From Isoetes taiwanensis (lineage: Eukaryota; Streptophyta; Lycopodiopsida; Isoetales; Isoetaceae): a DNA stretch of 64,000 nucleotides. The notes under the pieces are model-generated. The model was not told where the DNA came from. It saw nothing but the letters and a program-made list of their open reading frames with translations, and ran no database searches. The stretch lies in NCBI GenBank assembly GCA_021234155.1, contig JAJEKV010000332.1, positions 124,001 to 188,000 on the forward strand. The letters are read 5' to 3'. A program made the translations under genes and the position numbers. Positions 12,568 to 23,969 of this stretch are shown in pieces (the stretch's first letter is position 1; each line of letters begins with the position of its first letter).

Positions 12568-15500
12568 GTGGTGTTCAGCTATGGTGGATCCGCTATGGAT
12601 CTGAACGATCTTCGGCAGAGGCTAATTCTTTGGGTTCTAATTCTTCCAAGCTTGTTGCTCTTGGCTATGTTTCCAAGATTCCCTGTAAATTGGCCTGCAC
12701 AGCACACAGTTTTTTCCGATCCATGTCTTGGAAGAAGGATTTATATGTACAATCTTCCCACAAAATTTAATCTCGAGCTTCTTAAGCTCAATAATTCATG
12801 GGAGGCTAATATCTGCCAGAATTTCGAGAACGCCGGAATGGGCAGGGAGGTCAAAATGGGAAAAGAATGGGGTTCTTTTGATAAAAAACAGGGGCCCTGG
12901 TATGCGACATGGCAGTTTAGTCTGGAGATATATTTTCATTTCAGAATTCAGAGGCATTCTTGTTTAACTAAATCGGAAGACGAAGCAGATCTTTTTTATG
13001 TACCCTATTACGCCGGATTCGATCTTAGAAGAAGAATTTTCCATGGGTTACCAAGAGATGAGCTGTATCTTGAGCTCTTAAATTGGTTGCAGAAACAAAG
13101 GGGATGGAAAAAACGAAAACAGAGGAAGATGAACCACTTCATGGTTTTGGGTCGTATTTCTTCCGATTTTAAGCGGACCATCCGAAAGAAATGGGGTTCT
13201 GAGGTGCTGTAATCTTTTCTTTTCTGCATTACTTCCAGATTTGAAGCGATGGTTCTAAGTGCTCCCGATTTGGGTTGGGCTCCCATGGAAACCCTTCCTA
13301 TTTTCCATGGAAACCCTTCCAATTTTCCATGGAAAATAGGAAGGGTTTCCATGGAAACCCTTCCGGCTTTCAAATCAGGAAGGGTTTCCATGGAAACCCT
13401 TCCTATTTTCCATGGAAACCCTTCCTGGCTTCCATGTTTGGAAAATAGGAAGGGTTTCCATGGAAAATAGGAAGGGTTTCCATGGAAACCCTTCCTGATT
13501 TTAATGGAAAATTGGAAGGGTTTCCAAATTTGAAAATCGGAAGGGTTTCCCCGGAAAATGGGTAGGGTTTCCTTTTTTTTTTAGGCGCACGCGCACGCTG
13601 CCCAACACAGACGCCGCCATTAATGGTGCACGCTTATGCACGCTCATAAATATGCACGACAATCAAGAATTTAAATTTTAATTCAAATGGAAACCCTTCC
13701 TATTTTCCAAACCCATGGGAAAATAGGAAGGGTTTCCACAAATGGGGGAAAATAGGAAGGGTTTCCATCTTTCTTCAAAAAATTTTAAGGGCTCTTCTTG
13801 CGCTTTGCTCTCCGCCATTGCATCTCAAAATTTTTAAGGGCGCTTCTTGCGCTCTGCTCGGTGCCATTGCATCTCCTTATGGATCCGGAGCTTGACGCAT
13901 TTGAAGAATGCGAGGAGGATGCTTCTACCGATTCATCACTATATGATTCGGACGAAACTGTAAGTGATTTTGCTTTCGAAAATATTGATGACAATGCTGC
14001 AAGTTTTGAGGATTTACAAGATGAAGAAAATGCAAGGCCAAATGTGGAGTATGATCCCTTGGAAGAGGAACGTTACATTCAACGGTTTCCTCCTATTCCT
14101 GCTATCGCCTCTGCTGAGGGCTACATTTTTAACGAAGCTTCATATTATTTGATGGTGCATTGTGTTCAAAATTTCGTCCATCCCTCTGTTCAAGATGTCC
14201 TTCAAGCAGATCCTAATTTTCCTGCGGGGTATGTTCGCCAAACACAAGATACACAAATCATAACGAGGTGGTCGAGCTTCCAGGAGAAGTTGCAAGTTCA
14301 TACAGAATCTCGTCTTCTCCTGCGCTTGACCTTTGGCAAATGGCTCTACATCCCACCATCATGGATGTGGAAGCAAATTATTTTCAGAGCTCATGTCGAA
14401 GGTGGTCTACGCCACTTGCCTATATGTCCTACCCTAGATAACATCAAGAAGGTATGGCAGATTGGAGCCAAGTTTCATGGCATTCCAGAAGATTATGTGA
14501 GGCAATGCATAGAAGTATGTGGGTGCGGTTCCGTCAGAAGCGAAGCCTCTGAGGAGACAAGAGTTATTCAATTATGAGGAGATAGTGCCATATCACTCCT
14601 TGGAAAGTCGAGTGGGAGCGATTACAAATAGATCCACGGGGTCGAGGTTGATTGACGCCACACTAGGGATTGGATGAATGATATGATATGTGTTGATTAC
14701 ATTTGTCATCGAGGGGAAGTGCATCTGGCGTGTGGTGCGTGTCGGGGAAGGCAGACAAGAAGGAGTTTCAAGATAAGATGCGGGTTTCGATCTTCGCCCG
14801 CAGTGATCTAGAAGCAATCCAGTCTGAATAGTTCCGCCACAATACACATTCGTGTTGGGCATGATGGACACAACCCGTGGTGCGAAGATGACGAGTGGTC
14901 CGGCCCTTGCATCCCTGTTCTGCGGTGGTATTTGCCAACATCTTCTTGGACCACGAGAGATTTCCAAAGCTGTGTGGAGTAATATGTTGGAGAGGCAAGG
15001 TGACAGGGCAAAGGTGCTAACAGATGGTGGTGGCTTGCGGTGGGGGGGGTGGTCCACCCGGTGGGAAGGGGATGGTCCACATGGCAGCGTGAAGGGGGGG
15101 TGGTGGCGGATGCTACACTAGAAGAGTGGGGCTGGAAAACAAGCGAGGAAAGAATGGTCGAGACTTGGAGATGGGAATGATGGTGACACATATGGGAGTG
15201 ATGTGACAAGACCACACCGCATGGGGAGAGAACTAGGAGTATGGGAAAAAGAAGCGGGTGGTGGGAGAAAGAGGTGTAGAGGCTGAGTGGTCGATGCTAG
15301 TGCGTCATGGATGGGCACCCCCCGGTGAGGTCCCACATCGCAAGATGTGGATGGCATGAATGGCGTGCTAGAGGCAAAGCGGTGCTAGATGAACGGGCAA
15401 CCCTAAGCGGGGTACATCAAGTCTGCGGTAAACCCCAATCCCTGGCCTCGGCTACCTCTCGACATCCTCCTTCCCTACCAACCCCACAATGTCGTTTGCC

Positions 15501-18500
15501 TCATCCTCAATAGGGGTCTCTCTCCTCCTCAACAACACCTCTGCCTCCCACCCAACCTAGCACAGTATGCAGCCGGGAACCCGGGACCTCTCGTCCCTCA
15601 TCGCAAAGCAGGAGGTAGTCCACTCTATCGCGCTATCCAGCGTGGTCCCCACCAGGGTATCTCCGTAGCTAACTCCTCTGTGAGAAGGACCTCTCGATGA
15701 CCTCCCACTCTGCCACAACGCCACCAGGTGCGTGGAGTGGTAAAAGGGTGTGTCTATTTTGGGACACTAGAAACTCTGCCACGGCACATCTATCGACCCA
15801 AAGGCGGCTCCTCTCCCTCTCTCTCGTTATTTGCATCATCCTCCCTCGTCCACCGGACGCCTCTGCGCACCACCCAGGCGAGGCACCATGGTACCTCCCC
15901 ATGCCGGCTCATGTGGTGCTTCTTCGCACCATCCATGCCTAAACCCCAACCATCTGGTCCGTGTGTGTGCACCCCTCGTGCTCACAAAACCATCTCTCAC
16001 AGGACCTTGTAGGTGCCCGGGGATGGTGATCAATACTCGGCGTATTCTCCAATGCCCATGGAGCTGGCCCCTAAAGAAAAAGCGATGGACCAAAAAAAAA
16101 AACGGGCGTAAAGGGATTAACACTACGTTTCCTCTATGTACCAATAGAAGTAAGAGAACAACAGATACTACGGGATTAACCTAAACGTATACCCTAAACC
16201 CTAAGCTTATACTAGGGACTAACCGGTCAGGCGCGAAGGTCCTAATCGGTCAGGAATCAAGCGGTACCGCGCCCTCTGCGTCCTGCCCCCTCCCCACTCC
16301 TGCCATATCTGTATGAAAACATTACAAAAGAACCATAACCATGTAATTTATTTGAAACATATGAGAAAAACTGCGAACCAAAAAATTACCTAGCAAATTT
16401 TGAGCACAATGAGAACAAACAAGAACTTCCCATCAAACAATTCATAATTGTGAATGAATTGGCTAGTTCACATTTGGTTTCTATTCGTTTTATATTTGGG
16501 TTCACATTTCATTCAGCCCTTTTCTATTTTGCTAGAGAACAGCCCCAGGCTTTTCTTATTGCCATGACCATTTACATATGACAAGAAATAGAGATGCAAG
16601 AAAATTGCACTTCAAGTGCTTTTGTATTAACATTTAAACAAGTTACATGTAGAAGTTTGGGTTTGATTGCTCAAAAACCCAAGCGTTTCTAATATTTTCC
16701 AATGGAAATAAGAACTTCAAATAGGACTGATGAGGTGCCCAATTGATAAATGCGCTCCACCTTCAAGCATTCAAGATGAAAAAAGATTCAAAAATTTTTC
16801 ACTGGAATTAAGCTACTCTTCAAAGAATTACATGCAATTGTTTATCTCCTAATTGCATAGCTATAATGGACAAGATGGAAAAATTATTCTAACCTCCTTC
16901 TGTTTTCAAGGCTTACCTGTTCTGGTTGAAGACCTTTCTTAGCTTGATATCAGCCTGCTTGACGAGCTTATATCCAAGGTCAAATCCAGGCCTGAAATCC
17001 GAGCAATACACTGGATTTTTAACAAGAAGCCAAATCAATAAAAGAAGCGACCTAGAGAATAATATAAGAATCAGAAAGTATGATTCAATGGCAGAATTGC
17101 AATCTGAGCATAAAGAGCAAGAATTGCTTTGTTGACTCATGCATGGACTGGGGTTGGATTGAAGCGGCCCCTGCTTGGAGAAAAATTCGGCATCTGCTAA
17201 TTGGTCCCAGACTTTTGCTGCAATACAGAAGAATCTGCCTTTTCGGGTTAAATTTTCCAGACTCTGGTGCCCTTAACTCTGCAAAAATAATCCTGCCTTT
17301 GCAAGTTGAACAAAGAATAATGGAAAGATTATATGACTGCACTGGCAAGAACGAATGGATGATTATTTTTCTGGAGCCAGGTGTGACGCAGGTGAGCAAA
17401 ATTAAAAGGTATGAAGAACAGACTAACCTATCAGAATCCGAGAGGGGTTTCCATAGCCGAGAAGGGTTTCCAGACCCGAGAGTTTTTCCCAGATTAGCCG
17501 AGAATTGGACGTAGCCGAAAAGGGTTTCCATAGCCGAGAAGGGTTTCCGGAAGGGTTTCCATAGCCGACAATTTTTCCTGGTTAACAATTTGCTGTTTAA
17601 TGTGTAGAATAAATCAGTACAATAAATCAGTGTATTACCAAGATCTTGAATCGGAGCCGAAAATCTCAAAGCATGCTATACTTCATGCTCGTCATTCCTT
17701 TCTTTCTTCCCTGTACAAACTCCAGCTCTTTTTGCATCATCATGGATCCAGATGTACTACATATGGTAACCTGCCCCTGTAAATTTTGAATCCAACTCGT
17801 TTGAATCCTTAAGATTATCTTGCTATGAATTTCTTACTATGAATCTCTTGTTTTAATTTCTTACTATGAATCTCGCCTCACATCGCATGAAATATGGCAC
17901 GAACTTTGCTTCTTGGTCTTCTATTCCGGCAAGAAATCTGTCCAATTCTTTTGCTGCGAAAAAGGTCGAGCAGTAAGAAAGTTTATTGAACTTTGCTTCT
18001 TGGTCTTCTATTCCGGCAAGAAATCTGTCCAATTCTTTTGCTGCGAAAAAGGTCGAGCAGTAAGAAAGTTTATTCATCATCTGGAAGGAGCTCATCTGGA
18101 AACACTACCTGGAAGACCGGAATCCAGACACGAATCAAGCGCTCCTCAACGATCAAGCGACTCAATCTAATCTCATGCAAGGAAGCAATCCGTCCGCCGG
18201 AGGAAGAGGAAGAAAAAAAAATTTACTTTTTTCTTGAATAGGCTCTTATTAGAGCCGTAGAAAATTAATTGCAGACATTAATTAACGGTGGTCGTCTTGG
18301 ATAACTAAAAATATAATTTTTTTGTGGAAACCCTACCGTGGTTCAGTGGAAACCCTTCCGGTTTTCAACAGAAATTTGGTAGGGTTTCCAGAAATGAAAT
18401 TTGGTAGGGTTTCCCTTTTTTTTTAATAACCCCGATCGGGGGGAGATAGTGTGAGCGGATTTGAAGCGTCCATAAGCTTTAGATTATTTTCTTTTCCAAC

Positions 18501-19429
18501 TTCCTTCTTCTTGAAGTGTAGATTCATATTCTTGTTGCACATGGTTTGCCGGACTTGAATCGCCTAAAAGTTAAGATGTTCTTGTTTGCATTCTTTTATC
18601 CCGGGTTTAAGCTGGAAAATGGGACGATTAGAGTATTCCTTTATCATTTCGTACTAAGTTAACATAATTATGTTCTGTTTTTCGGTTTCAGATGCTGAAT
18701 GATCCGCGGTGGAAAAGAGTAATCAAGCTGACGATCGAACAGAGCCCAAATTCAAATTCTGGAAACGATTCGACAGAGATTGCCATACCATATCCGACAT
18801 CTTTTCATCCAAATTCACAGAATCAGGTTGAATTGCTACAGAAATGGGCTCTTCAATCGGATCAAAGAACATCTCTGGCTTGCATAGCCGGAGGAAAACG
18901 AGTCGGGGGATTAAGAACACAAGTAATCAGGCGGTGCCAAAAAGACAGCAGATGCACAAATCTATTCTGCAACAATTCTTCTCCAGATCTGACACAACCC
19001 ATAAAAAATTTAACAGGACAGACCGTTGAAGCATCTTGCGGGACTCCATTCCCAATTTTTAGCTTGTTCCATAGCTGCGAATTTTGTCTGCAACCTCCAG
19101 GGGATAGTCCTACCAGGAGATCATTTTTTGATTCTATGCTTGCAGGGTGTATTCCGGTAATTTTCAAAAGAAAAAGTGCTTGGACCCAGTACAGGTTTCA
19201 TCTGCCATATCCTGATGGAAGCAACTACTCTGTTTTGATAGACATGGACGAGTTCAGAAGCCAGGGACTAATGAATATTCTTGAAGCTATTCCGGCAGAT
19301 CGAAGGCAACAACTTAGAACAAATATTAGCTATTTGATTCCCAGAATTGTGTATTCTGGTTTTGATGTGACACACGAAATTGACGCTTTTGATATAGCTT
19401 TGGATGCCATTTTCAACATGGTCCACTAG
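12568..19429 (+). CDS. GT47 (MUR3/KATAMARI1-like) xyloglucan galactosyltransferase, two exons
   Basis: Exons are 12568-13203 and 18692-19429, joined in phase 0 (about 457 codons; MUR3 is about 550). The product is a Golgi type II membrane enzyme that adds sugars to xyloglucan side chains. Exon 1 shows a short N-terminus, one membrane anchor (LILWVLILPSLLLLAMF), the GT47 opening motif GRRIYMYNLPTKFN, the PWYATWQFSLEIYFH block, ADLFYVPYYAGFD and HFMVLGRISSDFKR. Exon 2 shows IAIPYPTSFHP, CEFCLQPPGDSPTRRSFFDS, MLAGCIPVIF and WTQYRFHLP, the nucleotide-sugar-binding core. A second ATG at 12595 directly before the anchor is an equally plausible start. The donor is GAG|GTGCTG and the acceptor TTTCGGTTTCAG|ATG. 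No internal stops, so probably functional. Which MUR3 paralogue it is cannot be told. Confidence 0.85.
13280..13770. repeat. Cluster of GGAAGGGTTTCC / GGAAACCCTTCC motifs
   Basis: About sixteen copies of the 12-bp motif occur in both orientations, often followed by CATGG or AAATAGG, so neighbouring copies can pair into hairpins. One copy reads GGTAGGGTTTCC before a T run at about 13572. The core AAACCCT resembles the plant telo-box. Similar short clusters recur at 17440-17560 and 18326-18415 in the same intron. Confidence 0.85.
13867..14690 (+). pseudogene. Integrase-like (HHCC zinc finger) transposon gene relic
   Basis: An open frame begins with a very acidic segment after MDPELDAFEE (ATG near 13879) and ends at 14577. 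Residues near the end read HVEGGLRHLPICPTLDNIKK, then KFHGIPEDYVRQCIEVCGCG. This spacing of two His and a Cys cluster is that of the H2C2 domain that precedes retroviral-type integrase cores. After a one-base shift at about 14565 the frame continues with NYEEIVPYHSLESR and DATLGIG, where an integrase core would begin, and is then lost. It may be a GINGER-like DNA transposon gene or a retroelement integrase fragment. The N-terminal acidic part is not typical of gypsy polyproteins. Confidence 0.5.
14690..16330. other. GC-rich intron segment without a supported gene
   Basis: Many frames of 60-150 codons overlap on both strands because the sequence is GC-rich and stop-poor. None shows a domain, a splice context or a consistent codon pattern. 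Two telomere-like CCCTAAA units near 16190 are isolated. Confidence 0.5.
17440..17560. repeat. Second GGGTTTCC motif cluster (with AGCCGAGA)
   Basis: Six copies of (GA)AGGGGTTTCC or GAAGGGTTTCC alternate with ATAGCCGAGA, all in one orientation. This is the same family as the cluster at 13.3-13.8 kb. Confidence 0.75.
17901..18074. repeat. Perfect 2 x 87-bp tandem duplication
   Basis: Positions 17901-17987 and 17988-18074 appear identical. The unit length is a multiple of three and one frame stays open through both (repeat of FYSGKKSVQFFCCEKGRAVR). No family is recognised and it sits inside the GT47 intron, so it is probably non-coding and recent. Confidence 0.85.
18326..18415. repeat. Third GGAAACCC motif cluster near the intron end
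   Basis: Four copies (GGAAACCCTACC, GGAAACCCTTCC, GGTAGGGTTTCC twice) end in a T run, as does the first cluster at about 13572. The shared ending suggests both clusters descend from one repeated unit. Confidence 0.75.
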
Positions 19430-19959
19430 AAATGTTTTTTCCACCTTAATGTCTATCCTAGCCTATTCCCTTTTTCTCTGGGATGTGGGATCTTTGGGAT
19501 CGATTCAGGCCTCTGATCAAGCTCAAGGTTCACAGAAATTTTTGCAGCAAGAGGAATTCGACAATTAAGCTGCCAGATTCGTATTACTTAGCCTAGCTGG
19601 AGTTCTTATCTTCGATTTCCCCTATGGTTTTCTTGACTCTTGTCTCCAAGATGTGGCTTTGTGGCAGGCCATGGTATGACCAGTTCTTTAGCCTGCTGCT
19701 TATAGATTACTTAGTGCTTCTCTTGTCTTTGCAAGTCCCAACGATTATGGCTATGGCAGGATTATCTTCTTCTGAAGTGCCAGCGGCTATGAAAGGGAAA
19801 CAATCTTCCTACTCTATATATCATCAACTTCAGAACGACCATCTTTCCTCCATACTCAAGTGCAACTGCAACTGTTCCTGTTAATGTGTTCCTTGTTAAT
19901 GTTTGTCACTCTGGCTTAGGCATCTTCATCTTCATTCTCTACACTAAGAAGTATTTGTA

Positions 19960-20076
19960 TGGTAAGTGTGTTTTTTTCTCCGGGCAGTAATTCGCTTGCT
20001 GCGTTTTTGTATTGGGTCCCATAGACCGATTGGTCTCCGTGGACGATAAAAGAACCTTCCTTCCTTCCTTCCTCCT
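19960..20076 (+). mobile_element. 3' end of a short retroposon with TTCC tail (copy 1)
   Basis: The segment CTCCGGGCAGTAATTCGCTTGC... to ...CTCCGTGGACGATAAAAG is closely matched, inverted, at 21430-21510. It ends in a (TTCC)n microsatellite at 20053-20075. Retroposons with a conserved 3' end and short-repeat tails are typical of RTE/LINE-driven elements. The 5' limit is not resolved. Confidence 0.55.
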
Positions 20077-21011
20077 AAGATGCTAAAACAAATGATATGT
20101 CTACTTTTGCAGGGAGGATTGAAGGGGGCTACTAAGGTAGATCCTCAGCTTGTGTCTTCCAGGGGCTGAGATTAATATACAGCTTACTGATGGATTGCCT
20201 ATAGCAAGTAGCTTTAAGTTTTCTCCACAAAACTGCCTTTGCAAATTTTCTAGATGTTGAAAAGATGAAAGAGATCCAAATGCATGCTAAAGAGCTTAGA
20301 AAAAACTTCCAGCAGCGTACATCACATGGGGGAGAGTGACAACAATGGGTTCCTGTAGATAAAGTTATATACTGAGGCTTATAAAGTTAGCACTTCTCGG
20401 TAAAAATTCACAATCTTCTTTTGGTTTTGATTATTCTTTTTAAGTTAGTTTGTCTGAATTAGAGTTATTTTTAATGTAGCCAATGTTCTCCAATGGTATA
20501 TAGGATAAGGCACTCAGCCTATAGGCGACGAACTTGACAGCCTTATCACTACACTAAACATCTGGATTCAGCAGTCCAAGCAAGGCTAACAGCAAATAAG
20601 CTCACAAAAAGATATAACAACTATGATAGACAGACAAAAGACAAAGAAAACCTTGCACCACTATGCCTGCCTTTGAAGATGAGATTCTTATTGGCAAGGT
20701 TGAGATTTTGGAGTTCATAAATATAGGCAAATCTGGTGGAAATAGGGGAATAAGTTCATTCCTTCCTAAAGATATGCTAGTAAAATCTTTTGCAACCACA
20801 CTTGAACGTGTTGTGAGAATGATGTAGGTCGAAGATGGAAGATTGTCATACATACCATCCTTGAATAACTGGTTTAGATGTTCAACCTTCCATACACTAT
20901 CAGTGCATGAACATAAACTTCTATTCCCCTCTTTTACGGTTTTGAAGCATTATTCCAATCTCTCTTGCTCCTGCTCGGCATCTTCAAATGACGTCTAGTT
21001 TTAACATGTAT

Positions 21012-21357
21012 ATGACATATTTAACAAAACTTGGACTTATTTAGATTTAGTAGATAGCACTTCAAGGATGCCATTATAAGAATATATTTATTGTTTAATT
21101 CTTCTTGATTTTTACAATTTTTAATTATATAAGATTATCTTTAAAATTACCTACCTTAATGGTTATCAAATTATAAAATTCATTTTCAAACTAATCCTAT
21201 CTATTTGGAATTTGACATTTCAAGAATATAAAATTTCATTTTTTAGTGTTTTAGCAAATTTAAAATTTGGCAATCATGATAATTTCTAAATGATATTCAA
21301 TGGTTTGATTAGTGATAAGAATTTCACAATTTATAACTTTTACACTTTTGAAAACAC
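21012..21357 (+). mobile_element. Terminal-inverted-repeat element copy A, truncated
   Basis: It starts with ATGACATATTTAACAAAACT, the same terminus as the copies at 23237, 24340 and (inverted) 25034. The interior matches the left half of copy C, including AAATTTAAAATTTGGCAATC. The right half is missing, and the element ends where the next retroposon begins. Confidence 0.7.
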
Positions 21358-21360
21358 TTT

Positions 21361-21640
21361 AAGAATAGAATAGAATAGAATAGAATAGAATAGAATAGAA
21401 TAGAATAGAATAGAATAGAATAGAATATGATTTTATCGTCCACGGAGACCAACTGGCCTATGGGATCCAAGTACAAAGAGAGAGCAGCAAGCGTATTACT
21501 ACCAGGATTAAAAACCCACCAGAAAGGGTTTAGGGGAAAAACCTTAGTAGCAATAAGAATTTGACATCCGCATGCGTTATATACATAATCACAAAACACG
21601 GTGAGGTTAATATCGGACGGGGGCATAAGCGGTCCGCGTA
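21361..21640 (-). mobile_element. Short retroposon (copy 2) with (TAGAA)n tail
   Basis: On the minus strand the body ends CTCCGTGGACGATAAAATCA and is followed by about thirteen TTCTA units (plus-strand 21362-21427). The last 80 bp before the tail match copy 1 at 20 kb in the opposite orientation. It lies at the broken end of copy A of the inverted-repeat element. Confidence 0.6.
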
Positions 21641-21771
21641 TCCATTACCTCCGAGTCTGATCCCAACAAAGCCTACGAGGAGGCCGTGCTACTGAGAGGC
21701 CATGCTAAGAAAAGTTTTAAGTTAAAATTAATTAAATGGACAACGTAATCACGTGGGGAGGTGTTACGTCA

Positions 21772-21863
21772 GAAGTAGGGGCTCGAGGCGACCTTAGCCG
21801 AGGCGGGCGAGCCGCGAATATTTGCCGAGGCTAGCGCCGCCGCCGAGAGCCCCTACGTGGGCA
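21772..21863. repeat. GC-rich inverted repeat upstream of the recombinase gene
   Basis: GTAGGGGCTC at the left and GAGCCCCTAC at the right pair perfectly, with further GC pairing inside (CGAGGCG against CGCCGCCG). It lies just before the 5'-leader intron of the following gene (GTAAGT near 21913, acceptor AG at 21990). Confidence 0.55.
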
Positions 21864-22013
21864 TAGCGTAGGTGAAAAAATAGAAGGATAAAAAGTCAGA
21901 TCCGCCATCAAGCGTAAGTATTCTACTTGTTTTTAAAAAAATTTAGGGTTGTTAATGTTCATTTACTAATCATTGTCTTTGTTTTTTTAGGTTAAGTGCT
22001 CTTTATAGAGCTT

Positions 22014-23236
22014 ATGGCAGAATCGAGAAGGAACAAGAAAAAGGATAGAGGCGGTGGTATTCGTAAGCACGCTTTTGACATTTTAATGAGATCCCGTCTT
22101 CGCTCGTCGAGTAAGGAAGCTTTTATTGGTATGATAAATAAGACAAGGGTGGTGGCAATTCGATAGGCCAAAGAAGAAGGAACCGCTATTAGTTTTGGCC
22201 TCGAGTGAAATTCAGGCTGACATTGATCACGGATAACTCATCCGATGGGCTGCATAAAAGATTGGTGTATTTTATCTTTGATGAAGTTTGGTATTAGAGG
22301 TGTGAGGGAACTTCATTTAGTGAAGGATTGTGATGTAGTATTAGAGAAAGATGATGGCGGTGAGCTTGTAAAGTATGGCGAGCGGATTAGCAAGAACCGG
22401 AATCCTACTGCAACAAAGTTTGATGAGCATCACTTTCATCAACCTATTTGGACGTATGAGAAAGATTTTGTCTTGACGTTTAAGCAGTATGTGCGACATT
22501 TGCCTGCAAAAGAGAAGGATAATGAGCCTCGTGCATTTTTTCTTCAGCCGATCTCGAAGCCACGTGGAATGGTAAGTTTAAAGATTTTTAGGTAAATTAG
22601 TTATCTAATTAATTTAGTTGTTGTATTATAACTGTTTTGTGTTTGCTGTCAGGCGTGGTATTTTGTTACTCCAGTTGGAGTGAATAACCTTGGCAAATGG
22701 TTGAATACCATGGCTGTTGTTGTGTCGCCAGGAACATCAATTTGTAACAAAAGTGGCAGAGTATCATTAATTTCTCGTCTTGCTGCTGCTGGCACTCCTG
22801 TAGTTGATGGAATGAGAATTACAGGCCATAAATCTACGTCATCGTACGAAAAGTAAGTTGTTTATTTTGACATTAATTTCTTATTCTTGTTTTAGTAAAT
22901 CTTTTGATGTAATAGGTATGATCGCACTCGAGAATCCAAGATAAAAGCGTGTATGGATATTATATCTCAGCCTGAGTGTCGAGAATTTTTGAAAGTTTTA
23001 TCTGGTTAGTTTTTGTTGGTCTTTTATTTTTTATTTTTTGTTAATTATTATTTATTTTCTGACATTCTTATTTTGCAGATCAAATTGCTAGAGATGAGGA
23101 ATGTAGGAAATGTCTTGGCGAGATTTCAAGCATCATTCCTTCGAAGGTGTTGCGAGTTTCTGATTTTGCTGATGGTAAGGCTATTCCTGCAGTTGAGAAT
23201 GAGAAAGAGAATGTTGTTGCTGCAGTTGTTCCTATA
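22014..23236 (+). pseudogene. Crypton-type tyrosine recombinase (DUF3504-like), N-terminal and catalytic part
   Basis: Cryptons and their domesticated relatives (KIAA1958, QRICH1, ZMYM) carry a tyrosine-recombinase domain. An ATG at 22014 opens a basic N-terminus, then PKKKEPLLVLASSEI, FGIRGVRELHLVKDCDVV (first catalytic Arg), KYGERISKNRNPT, AFFLQPISKPRGM, AWYFVTPVGVNNLGKWLNTM, NKSGRVSLISRLAAAGTPVV and ITGHKSTSSYEKYDRTRESK (catalytic His and Tyr). Three GT-AG introns are clear: after GGAATG at 22572 (resuming about 22653), after GAAAA at about 22853 (resuming about 22916), and after TTATCTG at about 23006 (resuming at about 23079). The HxxR box reads KSGR. Shifts near 22160, 22232 and 22275 break the N-terminal half. 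The last exon ends at 23236, where a transposon interrupts it; its remainder lies inverted at 23970-24335. Confidence 0.7.
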
Positions 23237-23625
23237 ATGATATATTCAACAAAACTTGGATTTATTCAAATCTAATAGATATACGTCAAGGATGCCATGA
23301 TAAGATTATATGTATTTTTACTTTTATTGATTAAAGTATGAGGGTTATTAAAGCATACAATTGCTACTTTTCACTTTAATTTATTTGGAATTAAATTTGC
23401 ATATAAAATAAACTCTGTATGATTAAAATATTTTTTTTTTTAAATATTTAAAGAAAGCTTTAAATTCAGTTTAATTAAATGATTACGTTTATGTCTAAAC
23501 TCTGTATGATTAGGTTTATATTTTAAAAACAAAGTTGAATAGTTGATTATTGATTAATTTTTAATATATTTTATTTCATTAATAATAATTTATTTGATAG
23601 TTATTATTAAACTATTAACTTTATC
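23237..23625 (-). mobile_element. Inverted-repeat element copy B (right half only)
   Basis: It begins ATGATATATTCAACAAAACT and matches the reverse complement of the right half of copy C (for example GCCATGATAAGATTATATGT). It is preceded by TATA (23233-23236), which lies in the recombinase exon. The matching left half is absent. Confidence 0.7.
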
Positions 23626-23969
23626 GTAATCCACACCAGCCCTTGATTACTGTAAATTACGTTTAAAATTATAGGCTGTAATTACTCCTCCACCACACAA
23701 TTTTTCCTCCACTATACTTTATGATTTCATTAACACAAAAACAGTTATTAACAAATACATTTACGATTTCATTAACACAAACAGTTTCATTGATCCAAAG
23801 TTCTATTTATATACAGAAACATGATCTTACAAAGATCTTAAAACAGAGGTAGAATTTCAAAAACTTGGTCTTTAAGACCATTATACTCAAAAATTCATTA
23901 CAGTTTTAACACATCAAAGTTTTATCATTCAAACAGAACATTCCAAATCATGAACAACTAAGCTCCAAC

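Larger units (their letters stand above)
13204..18691 (+). other. 5.5-kb intron of the GT47 gene
   Basis: A GT...AG intron inferred from both exon ends. It contains three clusters of a GGAAGGGTTTCC motif, an integrase-like relic, a GC-rich stretch (about 14.6-16.3 kb) with many overlapping but unconvincing frames, and an 87-bp tandem duplication. Between 16.3 and 17.4 kb I see nothing beyond ordinary AT-rich sequence. Confidence 0.75.

Noticed and set aside
13280-13770. Heat-shock-element array
   Set aside because: The GAA and TTC halves are spaced by four bases, not two, so the motif does not fit the HSE consensus.
14800-15960. Many overlapping open frames of 60-150 codons on both strands
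   Set aside because: They result from GC-rich, stop-poor sequence. No domain, splice site or consistent frame was found.
16185-16206. Telomere-like CCCTAAACCCTAA
   Set aside because: Only two units inside an intron. Too short to be interstitial telomere sequence of note.
21324-21626. 100-codon minus-strand frame ending in a repetitive FYSIL tract
   Set aside because: The repeat is a translation of the TAGAA microsatellite tail of a retroposon.
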